NCBI GenBank assembly: GCA_964401355.1 | Contig: CAYNYJ010000013.1 | Span: forward strand, 1-51,235 | Reading direction: 5' to 3' | DNA from: SZUA-152 sp964401355 | GTDB taxonomy: Bacteria; Pseudomonadota; Gammaproteobacteria; SZUA-152 | Length of the DNA stretch: 51,235 nucleotides | Shown: piece after piece, positions 8,440 to 17,454 of the stretch | Numbering within the stretch: the stretch's first letter is position 1 | Layout of the letters: each line of letters begins with the position of its first letter | Program-made: the position numbers and the translations under genes | Notes under the pieces: generated by a model | What the model was told of the DNA's origin: nothing | The model's database searches: none | The model's input: the letters and a program-made list of their open reading frames with translations, nothing else

Positions 8440-9777
8440 ATGCAAATCATCACAAACGCATTAAACCTGGTAAGTGGCGTAATTTGGGGACCTGTCATGT
8501 TGGTGCTATTACTTGGCACCGGTGTGTTTCTCACCATTGGCCTCAAGGCCATGCCCTGGCGAAATCTGCTGACGGGGTTTCAATTGTTGTGGCGCGGCCG
8601 CCACTCAACACAAAAGGGGGACATCACCCCCTTTCAGGCATTGATGACGGCATTGGCTGCCACCATTGGAACCGGCAACATCGCAGGTGTAGCTACCGCG
8701 ATTTTCCTCGGTGGCCCTGGTGCAGTGTTCTGGATGTGGATAACGGCATTAGTCGGCATGGCCACTAAATACAGTGAGGCGGTGTTGGCGGTAAAATATC
8801 GCGAAGTGGATGGTCGCGGGCGTTACGTGGGCGGCCCTATGTATTACATCAAAAACGGGCTGGGTGATTCCTGGAAGTGGCTGGGTATCAGTTTCGCCCT
8901 GTTCGGCATGATTGCCGCATTTGGCATCGGCAACATGGTGCAAGCCAACTCCGTGGCCGATGCCATGCACAGTGCTTTCGACATTCCTAACTGGATTACC
9001 GGCAGCGTGATGATGATTTTAACCGCCATCGTCATCCTCGGGGGTATTCGACGCATCGGTGTGGTGGCCGCCAAGCTAGTACCTGTCATGGCATTGGCCT
9101 ATGTCGCCGGCGCGCTGTGGATCATCCTCGCGCATCTCAGTGAAGTCCCGGCGGCACTGGGCAGCATCGTCAGTGACGCCTTCACCGGCACCGCCGCCAC
9201 CGGGGGTTTTGCCGGTGCCGCAGTATGGGCAGCGATCCGCTTCGGCGTGGCGCGCGGTATTTTTTCCAACGAGGCCGGTCTCGGCAGCGCACCCATCGCC
9301 CACGCCGCAGCGCGCACCAATGACCCGGTGCAGCAGGGTATGATCGGCATGTTAGGCACCTTCATCGATACCATCATCATCTGCACCATGACCGCATTAG
9401 TGATCATCCTCACCGGTGTCTGGACCAGCGGCGAGAACGGGGCGGCGCTCTCCATACTGGCTTTTTCCACCGGCCTGCCCGGTTTTGGCAGCACCATCGT
9501 TAGTCTTGGGCTAGCGATCTTCGCCTTTACCACGGTACTAGGTTGGAGTTATTACGGCGAACGGTGCGCCGAGTTTCTGTTCGGCATCCGTGTCATCCTG
9601 CCCTATCGACTATTATGGCTGGTTGCAATTATCATCGGCGCGCTGGGTCAACTGGAGATCATCTGGCTACTGGCTGATGTACTCAATGGTTTGATGGCCA
9701 TCCCCAACCTGATTGCGTTAGTGGCACTGAGCCCCGTGGTGTTCCAACTCACTCGCACATACTTCCACAAAAAATAA
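8440..9777 (+). CDS. Sodium:alanine symporter (AGCS family)
   Basis: A 445-residue integral membrane protein of the alanine/glycine:cation symporter family, which imports alanine or glycine with sodium. Typical segments are PFQALMTALAATIGTGNIAG, GGPGAVFWMWITALVGMATKY, VGGPMYYIKNGLG and the signature RFGVARGIFSNEAGLGSAPI. About ten hydrophobic segments are spread along the whole length, and the length is normal for the family. It stands alone with no regulator beside it. Substrate choice between alanine and glycine cannot be made from sequence. Confidence 0.93.
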   Translation: MQIITNALNLVSGVIWGPVMLVLLLGTGVFLTIGLKAMPWRNLLTGFQLLWRGRHSTQKGDITPFQALMTALAATIGTGNIAGVATAIFLGGPGAVFWMWITALVGMATKYSEAVLAVKYREVDGRGRYVGGPMYYIKNGLGDSWKWLGISFALFGMIAAFGIGNMVQANSVADAMHSAFDIPNWITGSVMMILTAIVILGGIRRIGVVAAKLVPVMALAYVAGALWIILAHLSEVPAALGSIVSDAFTGTAATGGFAGAAVWAAIRFGVARGIFSNEAGLGSAPIAHAAARTNDPVQQGMIGMLGTFIDTIIICTMTALVIILTGVWTSGENGAALSILAFSTGLPGFGSTIVSLGLAIFAFTTVLGWSYYGERCAEFLFGIRVILPYRLLWLVAIIIGALGQLEIIWLLADVLNGLMAIPNLIALVALSPVVFQLTRTYFHKK

Positions 9778-9822
9778 GCCTTGAATTCAGCCCCCACAAA
9801 AGGATGCCGCGCAGACAACACG

Positions 9823-10353
9823 CTACTTGGAATAAAAAACCTTGATCAATGTCTGTGCGCCAGGTAGCAACTTTTCCAATATTTTTTTGTCTCCGCTTCG
9901 ATAGTAATTCTCTATCTTGTGTATTCCCACATGAGGTTCTTCGGGTTTGAAGAAATTGATATTTCCATTTTGAGCAAAATAATAGGCCGATAACATCTCG
10001 GCATTTTTCCAGGACGATAATTGTTTTTGATAAAATTCGATGACCGTTTGATAATCATCTGTAGTGATCAATTCAATCATCGGCAAACCCTCGTACGTGG
10101 GGAGCCGCACATCCACCGCAAAGGTGCGAATGACGACAGCACCGAGATAACCAGGAATTTTCACACGTGCCGCATCAGGGATCGCCGAATCACGGGCACT
10201 CTTTGCCAGATAGTGATCAGCGACTTCCGCAGGTATCTGTGGCCGCGGAGCAAAAGCATCCGCAGCAGCCTGGGTGGCGAAAACCATCATCGAGACAACA
10301 ATAAAAAAGCCGCCGACACTCGCGGCAGTCCGATAAAAACCCGTCAGCTTCAT
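9823..10353 (-). CDS. Exported protein of unknown function
   Basis: A 176-residue protein with an N-terminal hydrophobic segment (VGGFFIVVSMMVFATQA) that reads as a signal peptide cleaved after AADA near residue 33. The mature part holds IPGYLGAVVIRTFAVDVRLP, then a STD-like TTDDYQTVIEFYQKQLSSWK segment, a pattern found in small periplasmic proteins in which a residue pair is followed by a conserved FYQ helix. I do not recognise the family. It is convergent with the alanine symporter gene and separated by 116 bases from the next minus-strand gene. Confidence 0.6.
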   Translation of the reverse strand: MKLTGFYRTAASVGGFFIVVSMMVFATQAAADAFAPRPQIPAEVADHYLAKSARDSAIPDAARVKIPGYLGAVVIRTFAVDVRLPTYEGLPMIELITTDDYQTVIEFYQKQLSSWKNAEMLSAYYFAQNGNINFFKPEEPHVGIHKIENYYRSGDKKILEKLLPGAQTLIKVFYSK

Positions 10354-10469
10354 AATGCACTCGTTCGAAAATACACATTCAAAAAATTGTGTTTGAATAA
10401 CGCATAATTAACCATTCAAACCAGAGACTACGAAAAGAAATCCTGCATTGCGAACCCATGTATCCCGAC

Positions 10470-10796
10470 TTAGATTGGCGACCACAGCCCAACGTATTCA
10501 ATAACGTCGGATTCTTTCAGGCGACCACCCACATATAATTTTTCCACTTCATCACGCTCAATAAGCCGCTCCACACCGTCCGGGTGCTCATAACGCCATT
10601 CTTTATTGATCACCAATTCAAACATGGTGACCATAATATCGTCGAAGCGAATCGCATGTTCCGCTGCCAAACGCTGAAACTCGGCGATGCGCAGACCACT
10701 ACCCAGCTTTTCCGATTCTTCTTTGCTCAGCGCCGCCAGGGCAATATCCCACTTAGGCACATCTTCATCAAAGTCTTTTAATTCATCGATCACCAT
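10470..10796 (-). CDS. Small acidic conserved protein of unknown function
   Basis: A 108-residue protein, rich in Glu and Asp and with no signal peptide or membrane segment, so probably cytoplasmic. GGGAGGT stands just before the ATG and supports translation. A FDDIMVTMFELVINKEWRYE helix-rich segment is followed by a short strand region near the C-terminus. I do not recognise it. It is not tightly linked to its neighbours. Confidence 0.6.
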   Translation of the reverse strand: MVIDELKDFDEDVPKWDIALAALSKEESEKLGSGLRIAEFQRLAAEHAIRFDDIMVTMFELVINKEWRYEHPDGVERLIERDEVEKLYVGGRLKESDVIEYVGLWSPI

Positions 10797-11046
10797 TAGT
10801 ACCTCCCGATACTCCCTAAAATTCAGTTTGTCGTATCATCAATTCTGCACCGCATTTAAACACGGGTGCAACACAGTTTGATCATGGAGGAAAACTGTTT
10901 CATGTTATTTTCCGCACCCTCGCTATGCGTGCCTTTTCTCTGCGAACAAATACAGTGTCCCATCACACAAAAAGTGTAACGACTCGCCGAGGCGGCATCA
11001 AGCACTGCAACCTCAAAATCCAGACTTTAAGCTCAATGTTTAAAAC

Positions 11047-11598
11047 TCAGCCCTTAAAGCTCTCGCCCGTGGCAAGATAGTCCAACTCTTCACGGGTGCT
11101 TTGCCGACCCAGTATTTTATTACGATGCGGGAAGCGACCAAAGCGCAACACTATTTCACGGTGATGCTGGGCCCAACGCAGATTATCCGTGAGGCCTGCC
11201 TTTTCAAACAGGGCCAACACCCGCTCGTGGTCGGCCAGTGCCTCGCTGTGCATAAAAGGCATGTACAGAAAGGCCTTTTGGGCATTGCCCAGGGATTGGT
11301 CAAAACCGCGTTCAATGGCTTGCATCGCCACCTGCCGTGACGGCGCCTCGCCCGCAAAACTCGCGGCTTCTCCACGAAACATGTTGAGCGGCAATTGATC
11401 GAGACAAATCACCAACGCTAGCGCTCCTTCCGGAGTCGCTTGCCAATCGGCCAGTTCACCGGTGAGCGCGGCATGGTACGTGTCGAGATACTGTTCCCGC
11501 AGTTCAGCGTCAAATTCTGGCGTGGACGCAAACCACCGCGCTTGCACGGGCCTGGAGAACCAGAAACGAATCAGTTCTATCGGTGTTTTTACAGGCAT
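11047..11598 (-). CDS. DUF924 family protein
   Basis: A 183-residue cytoplasmic protein of the DUF924 family. The hallmarks are IRFWFSRPVQARWF at the N-terminus, LALVICLDQLPLNMFRG, AFLYMPFMHSEALADHERVL and RFGRFPHRNKILGRQST. The fold is helical and tetratricopeptide-like; the biochemical role of the family is unknown. It lies 59 bases downstream of msrA on the same strand and may be co-transcribed with it, but no functional link is known. Confidence 0.9.
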   Translation of the reverse strand: MPVKTPIELIRFWFSRPVQARWFASTPEFDAELREQYLDTYHAALTGELADWQATPEGALALVICLDQLPLNMFRGEAASFAGEAPSRQVAMQAIERGFDQSLGNAQKAFLYMPFMHSEALADHERVLALFEKAGLTDNLRWAQHHREIVLRFGRFPHRNKILGRQSTREELDYLATGESFKG

Positions 11599-11657
11599 GT
11601 TTCAAGCATCGATGCCTATGCCCTCAATCAATTTCACAACAGCCTGTCGCCATCTCA

Positions 11658-12272
11658 CTATCCGTCCGCTGAAAGACGCGCGCCAGTACCGCCCAGGCCG
11701 CAGTATCCCCCGGGATTTTTGGCCAGGTACTGCTGATGATAATCCTCGGCAAAATAAAAGCTCGGTGCATCTACGATTTCGGTGGTGATCGCGGGATAGC
11801 CCGCCGCCGTGAGGCTCTCCTGGAATCGCACTCGAGTTTGCTCCGCAATTTGGCGCTGGGTTTCATCGTACACATAAATGCCGGAACGATATTGGCTGCC
11901 GCGGTCATTGCCCTGGCGCATGCCCTGAGTCGGATCGTGTCCTTCCCAAAACAGGGTCAGCAGTGCGGCAAAGGAAACCGCGCCGGGATCAAACACCACC
12001 CGCACCACCTCGTTGTGCCTCGTCTGACCGCTACAGATTTCCTGGTACGTCGGATTCGGCGTGAGGCCGGCGGCATAACCTACCGCCGTGGAATACGCCC
12101 CCGGCTGTTGCCAAAATATTTTTTCCACACCCCAAAAACAGCCCATACCAAACATCGCCAACTGCAATTCATCCCCAAACGGCGCCTGCAACGGATGACC
12201 ATTCACAAAATGACGGGGCGCTACCGGCATCGCCACATCCCGCCCGGGCGGGACCTCGTTTTCATTGGGCAT
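11658..12272 (-). CDS. msrA: Peptide-methionine (S)-S-oxide reductase MsrA
   Basis: A 204-residue enzyme that reduces methionine-S-sulfoxide in proteins after oxidative damage. The catalytic motif GMGCFWGVEKIFWQ is present with its Cys, followed by STAVGYAAGLTPNPTY, the substrate motif FWEGHDPTQGMRQGNDRGSQ and a C-terminal KNPGGYCGLGG carrying a resolving Cys. This matches the longer E. coli-type MsrA. The ATG at 12272 is preferred over a GTG at 12290 because GAGGT lies 11 bases before it and it fits the E. coli start. Confidence 0.95.
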   Translation of the reverse strand: MPNENEVPPGRDVAMPVAPRHFVNGHPLQAPFGDELQLAMFGMGCFWGVEKIFWQQPGAYSTAVGYAAGLTPNPTYQEICSGQTRHNEVVRVVFDPGAVSFAALLTLFWEGHDPTQGMRQGNDRGSQYRSGIYVYDETQRQIAEQTRVRFQESLTAAGYPAITTEIVDAPSFYFAEDYHQQYLAKNPGGYCGLGGTGARLSADG

Positions 12273-12369
12273 TTGCACGACGTACCTCACTTCACGATGG
12301 CCGTTTTACTGTTATGAATTGCACTCCTATTCCATTTAAGGATAGCCATTTCCTTGCAAAAGTTCATGC

Positions 12370-12571
12370 TCAGGACAATCCAAGGCTCTCATTGCGCGCC
12401 TCAACCCAAGTCACGACCTTGTCGCCACCGATGGGCCGAGTGTAAAAATAGCCCTGTGCCAGATCATGACCGATAAACTGTGATGTTCGAGCATGGCCTG
12501 TGTACCCACCTCGGGCAACACCTCATCCTGCAAGTTAAGCACCGAAAGATTGACCGCGACCGACAGGGATA
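12370..12571 (-). pseudogene. Remnant of an EAL-domain (c-di-GMP phosphodiesterase) gene
   Basis: Read on the minus strand, 12571 downward encodes LSVAVNLSVLNLQDEVLPE, which matches an internal EAL-domain segment. After a frame change near 12475 the sequence encodes IGHDLAQGYFYTRPIGGDK and ends in a stop at 12370-12372, matching the EAL C-terminus. Roughly 100 residues that normally separate these blocks, including most catalytic residues, are missing, as is everything before the first block. It sits directly after the patatin gene stop. It cannot make an active enzyme. Confidence 0.75.
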
Positions 12572-12575
12572 ACCC

Positions 12576-13670
12576 TCAAGCTTCTGTTGATGCAAGATCC
12601 CGAAATTCGTTGTTATGCTCATCAAAATCCCAGTCCTCAAAGAAGCGAATGGCGGCCTCCTGACCTGAGCGCAACAACAGATTTTTATCATCCTGAGTCA
12701 AATCAAACTGCGTGGTCTGAATACCCATGGTCGGAATACCAATGGTACGTTTGTAATTTGCATTGTTGATGTATGCCTTATCATGCGCATCCAGCATGGT
12801 GGAAATCAAAGACATAATGTATTGATGCGGCCACTTGCTGGGCGAGGGTTTGCTGGAGCCGGGCTCCAACAATTTGAACCCGTAGGTCGGCCATTGCGGG
12901 GCATCACCTTCTTTGGCATCAAACAACCACACCGGAAAATTTGACAACAAGCCACCATCAACAATAAAACATTTGCGCCGATTCTTTTTGGGCTTGTCGC
13001 TATACGGCAGTTTGACATTTAATTCCACTGGCTCAAAAAAATACGGAATACTCATGCTCATGCGCGCGGCACGTGCCACTGAAAACTCGGCAGGATTGAT
13101 GCCGTACTTGTGCAGATCATCGGGCAGCACGATCATTTCACGCCGCGTCACATCAGAGGCAATCAGCTTAAGTCGCGATTCGCCATTTTCATCCATAAAA
13201 GAGGCAAAGGTCTCAACGCCTTTAGCCTTGAGTTTTTCCGCCATCCAGTCCTCAAAATAATCCCCTTCATAAATGCCTTTTTCAAAAATAGCCGAAGCCA
13301 GTTTTCCGATGAACGGAATTTTATCAATAAAATCTTCATCCATAAATTCCTCAAAGTCCATTTCTTCGGTGAGAATCGGAATCAGTTCTTCTCCGGTATA
13401 ACCGGCCGCCAGCAGGCAAGCGGTAATCGCCCCGGCGCTAGTGCCAGCGACGCGTTGCCACTGCACGCCGAGCTTTTCCGCCACCGCAATGGAGCCAGCC
13501 AGGGCAATACCCTTGACCCCGCCTCCCTCAAACACGGCATCGGCTTTGGCGGGAATACTGATGCCCTGCAAACGTGAACCCAGCTCGGCACTTGTCAGTA
13601 CCGACAAGGTGCCTGCATCTTTTAATTGATTAAGTTTTTGAGCAACCGAGGAAAGTTTTGGCTGTGTCAT
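12576..13670 (-). CDS. Patatin-like phospholipase
   Basis: A 364-residue cytoplasmic patatin-family acyl hydrolase that would cleave lipid esters with a Ser-Asp dyad. The oxyanion motif is FEGGGVKGIALAG, the nucleophile elbow is VAGTSAGAITA and the catalytic Asp lies in IVDGGLLSNFPVWLF. There is no signal peptide or membrane segment. A GGAG ribosome site precedes the ATG. Some patatins are toxins or effectors, but nothing in the neighbourhood points to that. Confidence 0.92.
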   Translation of the reverse strand: MTQPKLSSVAQKLNQLKDAGTLSVLTSAELGSRLQGISIPAKADAVFEGGGVKGIALAGSIAVAEKLGVQWQRVAGTSAGAITACLLAAGYTGEELIPILTEEMDFEEFMDEDFIDKIPFIGKLASAIFEKGIYEGDYFEDWMAEKLKAKGVETFASFMDENGESRLKLIASDVTRREMIVLPDDLHKYGINPAEFSVARAARMSMSIPYFFEPVELNVKLPYSDKPKKNRRKCFIVDGGLLSNFPVWLFDAKEGDAPQWPTYGFKLLEPGSSKPSPSKWPHQYIMSLISTMLDAHDKAYINNANYKRTIGIPTMGIQTTQFDLTQDDKNLLLRSGQEAAIRFFEDWDFDEHNNEFRDLASTEA

Positions 13671-13784
13671 GACAATCTCCTTTTATCATTTTATATTTTC
13701 TAGCTTAAGAAACACGGTTTAGCACATTGGCTAGCCAATGCAAAATAATTTCACCGCAATTCAATTCCGATACCGTCCCGTTCA

Positions 13785-16079
13785 TCAGGCATCAAACAAG
13801 CCCTTGTCCAGCAATTGGCGTAGCCCCCGTTGTAAATGCCGCTTTACACCTGCCTTTCCGGCTAAATGAAACCGGCTCGACAGCTCCGCCCAGGAGTGTT
13901 TCTGCAGCACCTTGTTGATCAACACACTCTGCTCTGTACTCACCGCGCCGTCTTTCGAATGTTGCAAGGCCCACAGCAGGCAACGCCAGATCGATGCCAG
14001 GCAGTCTTCGTAACGGCGTTCGTCCAGCACAAAGCTGCACAGATTATCGTAATCACGCGGGGACAACACCGCAACTTTTGTTTCCCCATGGCTTTCCGTC
14101 AAACCCGACCGCAGTTGCAACAATACCGCAACCACTGCGGGATTCAGCTGCGACAGAGGGCCCGCCAAGCACGGTGGCAAATCCATCAACAAACGTTCAC
14201 GCGCCTCACTCACAATAGTCTCGCCGGCATCACTCAAGGCCGACAACACCATCACCGAATGCTCGCCGCTGGTCTGCTCACGGCGAAATCCGATGCGCAC
14301 CGGCCACAGGTTTTCACTGCGCCAGAATTTCAGCAGCGATGGCGTGGCACCAAAACTGGCACCGAACAGATCCGCCCCCTGTTTTTTTGCCTCTGCGCGA
14401 ATATGCCGCAACATTTGTCGACCCAGCCCGCGCCGCTGCAAGGCGGAATGCACCGCAATGCGCAGCACCCGCGCACAACGCAAAACGCCCGCGGCCTTGA
14501 GACCCACATGCGCCACCAGTGATTGTGGAATCAGATGCCCGCGTGGACGCCGACGCCCGGCGGCAATTTCCTCGATCAAGGGTGCATCAAAACCGCCTTC
14601 CACTGCCACCAGCGCCGTGGCCAGCACCGCGCCCTGATGCAACATCGCGTACACCGCCAGCCCCGGGCCATCGAGCAGGTTGCGCAGATCATTGGGGCGA
14701 GTGCGATAATGCGCCACCACCAACAGGCCAAACAATTGACCAAGCAACGCCTCATCCTCCACCAAACGGTCTCGACTGATGCGCTCAACTTTCAGCGTAG
14801 CCACATCGACTGACGACAGCGCATTGTCTTCCGCGCATTGTGCGTTCAACAACAGGCTATCGAACACCAACCGCTCCAGCGGGTCTCCCTGCGCCCAACG
14901 TATCGGCTCCCGCAACAACTGCTCTGACCAGCCGGGGGTTTGTGCATTGAGGGTTTGACGAAAACGTACCGCGAAACCTCGCCCCGTGCCCTCATAACCA
15001 TGAGTAGTGGTCGAAAACACAATCCGTGAATAATGCGCGAGTAACGGTTGCAAGATACTCACGGGAATCGCCGCGGCCTCATCCACCAACAGCAAATCGG
15101 CCGAGGGCAGCGACCCGCAAAGTGCATCCGGTGCGACAAACTGAATCTCCGCATCGCCCCATTGCAGACGCCCGGCATGCGTTATCGCTTTTGGTAAGAT
15201 TTTTAATGCCTGTTGAAAAAGCGGCTCCACTGCGGCTAATCGTGGTGCGGTCACCAAAATACGCAACGCCCGCGGTGATGTGTGCGCTTTTTGAGAACGA
15301 CCGTGCGAAGCATCCCGCAATAATTGTGCAGCCGCGATACCCAAGGCCGCCGTTTTTCCACGCCCCCGATCAGCGATCAACACCAAAGGACGACGCCGAT
15401 GACCGTGCAGCACATGTTCGATAGCGGCAACCGCGGCACGCTGATCGTCGCTGCGAAACAATCCGTCGGGCTTTTCATTCTCTGCTGGGCAGGCTGCTGA
15501 ATCGGTCGCCGCACGGATTGGTTGCGCTGACGAAGGCTCCTGCATGATCGCTAAAGGCACGTCCATTTCATCGCCAAGGGAAATCAGCACAATCTGCGCA
15601 TGGTCAGCAACAGACTGTTCCAACAACCGCGACAACCGCCGTAAAAAGCGACCGGATAAATCATCAACAGCGTGCGGCCACACGGCAATGCTCTCCGCTG
15701 CCGGATCAGCAAACTGCGACCACGCCGCCAACGGTGGGCACAGCAACACCAGCAAGCCACCCCCGACAATCGTGCCACTCACCGCGCCAAAGGCATCGGC
15801 ATCAAACCCGGAATGAGCATCGAAGACAACGGCATCGCGCTCCTGCCCCAATAACCCCTTCGCCTGTTTTGCATTCACCACCTCCAGGCCCGGTTGCTCG
15901 ATGTTCGACACCCAGCTCACCGACTCCAGACCTGAAGCAGCCAAAATTTGCAGCGCCGCGGCCCGGCACCCCTCCGCCGCCCCCGCAATCACCACGATGC
16001 CCCGATGACGGGCCGCAGTAAGGCGCAGCCGCCACGCGGCAAACATTTCAGCATTGAAGTCATCAAGTTCAACGTACAT
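13785..16079 (-). CDS. tmcA: tRNA(Met) cytidine acetyltransferase TmcA
   Basis: A 764-residue enzyme that acetylates the wobble cytidine (C34) of elongator tRNA-Met, using acetyl-CoA and ATP. Order: N-terminal DUF1726-like domain (about 1-150), an RNA-helicase-like ATPase with Walker A ADRGRGKTAALG and DEAAAIP, and a GNAT acetyltransferase domain containing RIAVHSALQRRGLGRQML, then a tRNA-binding tail. The ATG at 16079 is chosen over a GTG at 16112; both lack a convincing ribosome site. It is longer than the 671-residue E. coli protein. Confidence 0.93.
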   Translation of the reverse strand: MYVELDDFNAEMFAAWRLRLTAARHRGIVVIAGAAEGCRAAALQILAASGLESVSWVSNIEQPGLEVVNAKQAKGLLGQERDAVVFDAHSGFDADAFGAVSGTIVGGGLLVLLCPPLAAWSQFADPAAESIAVWPHAVDDLSGRFLRRLSRLLEQSVADHAQIVLISLGDEMDVPLAIMQEPSSAQPIRAATDSAACPAENEKPDGLFRSDDQRAAVAAIEHVLHGHRRRPLVLIADRGRGKTAALGIAAAQLLRDASHGRSQKAHTSPRALRILVTAPRLAAVEPLFQQALKILPKAITHAGRLQWGDAEIQFVAPDALCGSLPSADLLLVDEAAAIPVSILQPLLAHYSRIVFSTTTHGYEGTGRGFAVRFRQTLNAQTPGWSEQLLREPIRWAQGDPLERLVFDSLLLNAQCAEDNALSSVDVATLKVERISRDRLVEDEALLGQLFGLLVVAHYRTRPNDLRNLLDGPGLAVYAMLHQGAVLATALVAVEGGFDAPLIEEIAAGRRRPRGHLIPQSLVAHVGLKAAGVLRCARVLRIAVHSALQRRGLGRQMLRHIRAEAKKQGADLFGASFGATPSLLKFWRSENLWPVRIGFRREQTSGEHSVMVLSALSDAGETIVSEARERLLMDLPPCLAGPLSQLNPAVVAVLLQLRSGLTESHGETKVAVLSPRDYDNLCSFVLDERRYEDCLASIWRCLLWALQHSKDGAVSTEQSVLINKVLQKHSWAELSSRFHLAGKAGVKRHLQRGLRQLLDKGLFDA

Positions 16080-16260
16080 CAGCGCATCATAACACCCCAC
16101 TAAAACCGACACTGAGATGAACGATGCATGACGTAATTAAGGAGCGCGCACAACAACAGGATCCCTGCGGTGGAAAAAATAAAGAAATCATCCACGCCCG
16201 TTAGGCTGAGAACCCTCGTACAATCTTCCGTTGAGAGTCACGCCTCATTTCAATCCTTAA

Positions 16261-16352
16261 GCTGCTAATTTCTACGTGGGCACAAAAAACGTGCCCACCC
16301 TACTTGGCTGCTAATTTCTACGTGGGCACAAAAAACGTGCCCACCCTACTTG
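16261..16352. repeat. Two perfect tandem copies of a 46-base unit with an internal hairpin
   Basis: The unit starts GCTGCTAATTTCTACGTGGG and ends CCACCCTACTTG. The copies at 16261-16306 and 16307-16352 are identical. Each carries GTGGGCAC and GTGCCCAC as arms of an 8-bp palindrome around an A-rich loop. Perfect identity suggests recent duplication. Confidence 0.85.
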
Positions 16353-16413
16353 GCTACGGTGCTCAGCAAGGGATGACGGGAGGGTAAATCAAAACAAACA
16401 ACCTCTTTTTCGT

Positions 16414-16503
16414 CTTTCCGGCGCAGGCCGGAAGCCAGTGGATCCAACAACATTCTGGATGCCGGATGATCTGCCCTGTGGGTGCAAGTCCGGCATGACG
16501 GAC
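16414..16503. repeat. Degraded relative of the MITE-like element
   Basis: CCGGCGCAGGCCGGAAGCCAG on the left and CTGGATGCCGG ... TCCGGCATGACGG on the right repeat the arm vocabulary of the element at 6181-6315, but with more differences and a different middle. Confidence 0.5.
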
Positions 16504-16545
16504 AGTGGTATCGGGACGCCCTGGTTTTGACGTTGACTTTCGCCC

Positions 16546-16569
16546 CTTCGATGCAGCCGAGCATCGAAG
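16546..16569. repeat. Perfect 9-bp hairpin with flanking direct repeats
   Basis: CTTCGATGC (16546-16554) and GCATCGAAG (16561-16569) are perfect arms with a 6-base loop. The sequence GGGTCGAAGC and TTAAGGGGTCG recurs with small changes to 16670, up to the stop of the MntA-like gene. Confidence 0.55.
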
Positions 16570-16656
16570 CCTTCATTGGGTTAAGCAATTGTTGTTTGAG
16601 CGAAGCGAGTTTATTTTTGAAGCGCTTAAGGGGTCGAAGCATTTAAGGGGTCGCAC

Positions 16657-16989
16657 TTAAGGAGTCGAAGCCCTTTTAAAATAGAACTCAACCCCAACAC
16701 GCCGTATATGCTCGACAAGATTTATATTCTCTATCTGTCGATACAAAGAAAGGTCAATTTTGTACGGCATTAATAACTCATCAAGATCATTTTCTATCCT
16801 GAGTAATTGCGCGCTGCTCAGGGCGTCTCCCATTATAGTCAAATCTATATCAGAACCATTTTGGAAATCACCCTTGGCGCGGGAGCCATAAAGACAAACC
16901 CGTTCAATTTCTGGATACTCAGAAAATACCTGCTGAATTTTTTTTACGGTTTCAGATGGCAAACCAGTAAATGCCAGACTATTTTTCAT
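16657..16989 (-). CDS. mntA: MntA-type minimal nucleotidyltransferase (antitoxin)
   Basis: A 110-residue protein with the minimal nucleotidyltransferase signature: YGSRAKGDFQNGSDIDL, a GSX10DXD motif with both metal-binding Asp residues. Enzymes of this type partner HEPN proteins; in characterised HepT/MntA pairs, MntA neutralises the HepT RNase by attaching AMP to it. The ATG at 16989 lies inside the end of the upstream HEPN gene (11-base overlap), so the two are translationally coupled. A longer frame opening to 17115 is not needed and would run through the HEPN gene. Function assigned by family. Confidence 0.85.
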   Translation of the reverse strand: MKNSLAFTGLPSETVKKIQQVFSEYPEIERVCLYGSRAKGDFQNGSDIDLTIMGDALSSAQLLRIENDLDELLMPYKIDLSLYRQIENINLVEHIRRVGVEFYFKRASTP

Positions 16990-17398
16990 CAAGCAAACTC
17001 TGCATCTTTTTCTCAAAAGCCAAAAATAGAGGGAAATATACTGAACTGGTTTTTTCAATGACAAGCATAACCGTTGCCTCGTCGTAGGAATGCACCGCTT
17101 TGTTACGCGTTGCAATCATATCCATCCAACTATCACCATCGGCTATCATGTTTTTTTGGAAGGCCTCCCGAGAGGCATCCCGCGAACCCATGATATGGGT
17201 ATTGCCCTGGTAAAAAAAATAATCTTTCATGACATTCCAGGCTAACTCGTGAGTAAATTCAAATGCTTTCACAAAGCCTTGCTTTTCGAGCTTTGATAGT
17301 GCCCGTTGTTGCTGCAACTCTATCGCTTCGGTCAACTGCAGCAGAGCACTGGAAAAATTCTGAAAGCGCTGCTTCCATCGAACATCAGGTTCTGTCAT
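16979..17398 (-). CDS. hepT: HepT-type HEPN protein (toxin / HI0074 family)
   Basis: A 139-residue helical protein of the nucleotidyltransferase-substrate-binding (HI0074) HEPN group. It contains ATRNKAVHSYDE, which fits the RX4HXY motif of HepT toxins: Arg and His form the RNase site and the Tyr is the residue AMPylated by MntA in characterised systems. AFEFTHELAWNVMKDYF is a typical HEPN helix. A strong GGAGGGG ribosome site precedes the ATG. It is the first gene of a two-gene unit with the overlapping mntA-like gene. Whether it is an active toxin here is inference. Confidence 0.85.
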   Translation of the reverse strand: MTEPDVRWKQRFQNFSSALLQLTEAIELQQQRALSKLEKQGFVKAFEFTHELAWNVMKDYFFYQGNTHIMGSRDASREAFQKNMIADGDSWMDMIATRNKAVHSYDEATVMLVIEKTSSVYFPLFLAFEKKMQSLLDEK

Positions 17399-17454
17399 TT
17401 ACCCCTCCTTAGCTTCTGATACTAGCACTTGAATAGCTCGAAAGTGCCCAGAAA

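Larger units (their letters stand above)
16113..16656. other. Repeat-rich gene-free gap
   Basis: This stretch upstream of tmcA and downstream of the MntA-like gene has no convincing gene. In order it holds a plain AT/GC-mixed leader (16113-16260), two tandem 46-base repeats (16261-16352), a degraded MITE-like element (16414-16503), a perfect 9-bp hairpin (16546-16569) and short direct repeats of TTAAGGGGTCG near 16620-16655. Confidence 0.7.

Noticed and set aside
10902..10979. Possible 25-codon plus-strand peptide with three Cys and GGAGG upstream
   Set aside because: The ribosome site is 11 bases away and there is no conservation to support it; too short to call by eye.
16261..16352. CRISPR array
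   Set aside because: The two repeats are directly adjacent with no spacer, and no cas genes are near.
16346..16642. Open frame of 98 codons on the minus strand
   Set aside because: It consists mostly of repeat sequence (MITE-like element and hairpin) and has no coding character.
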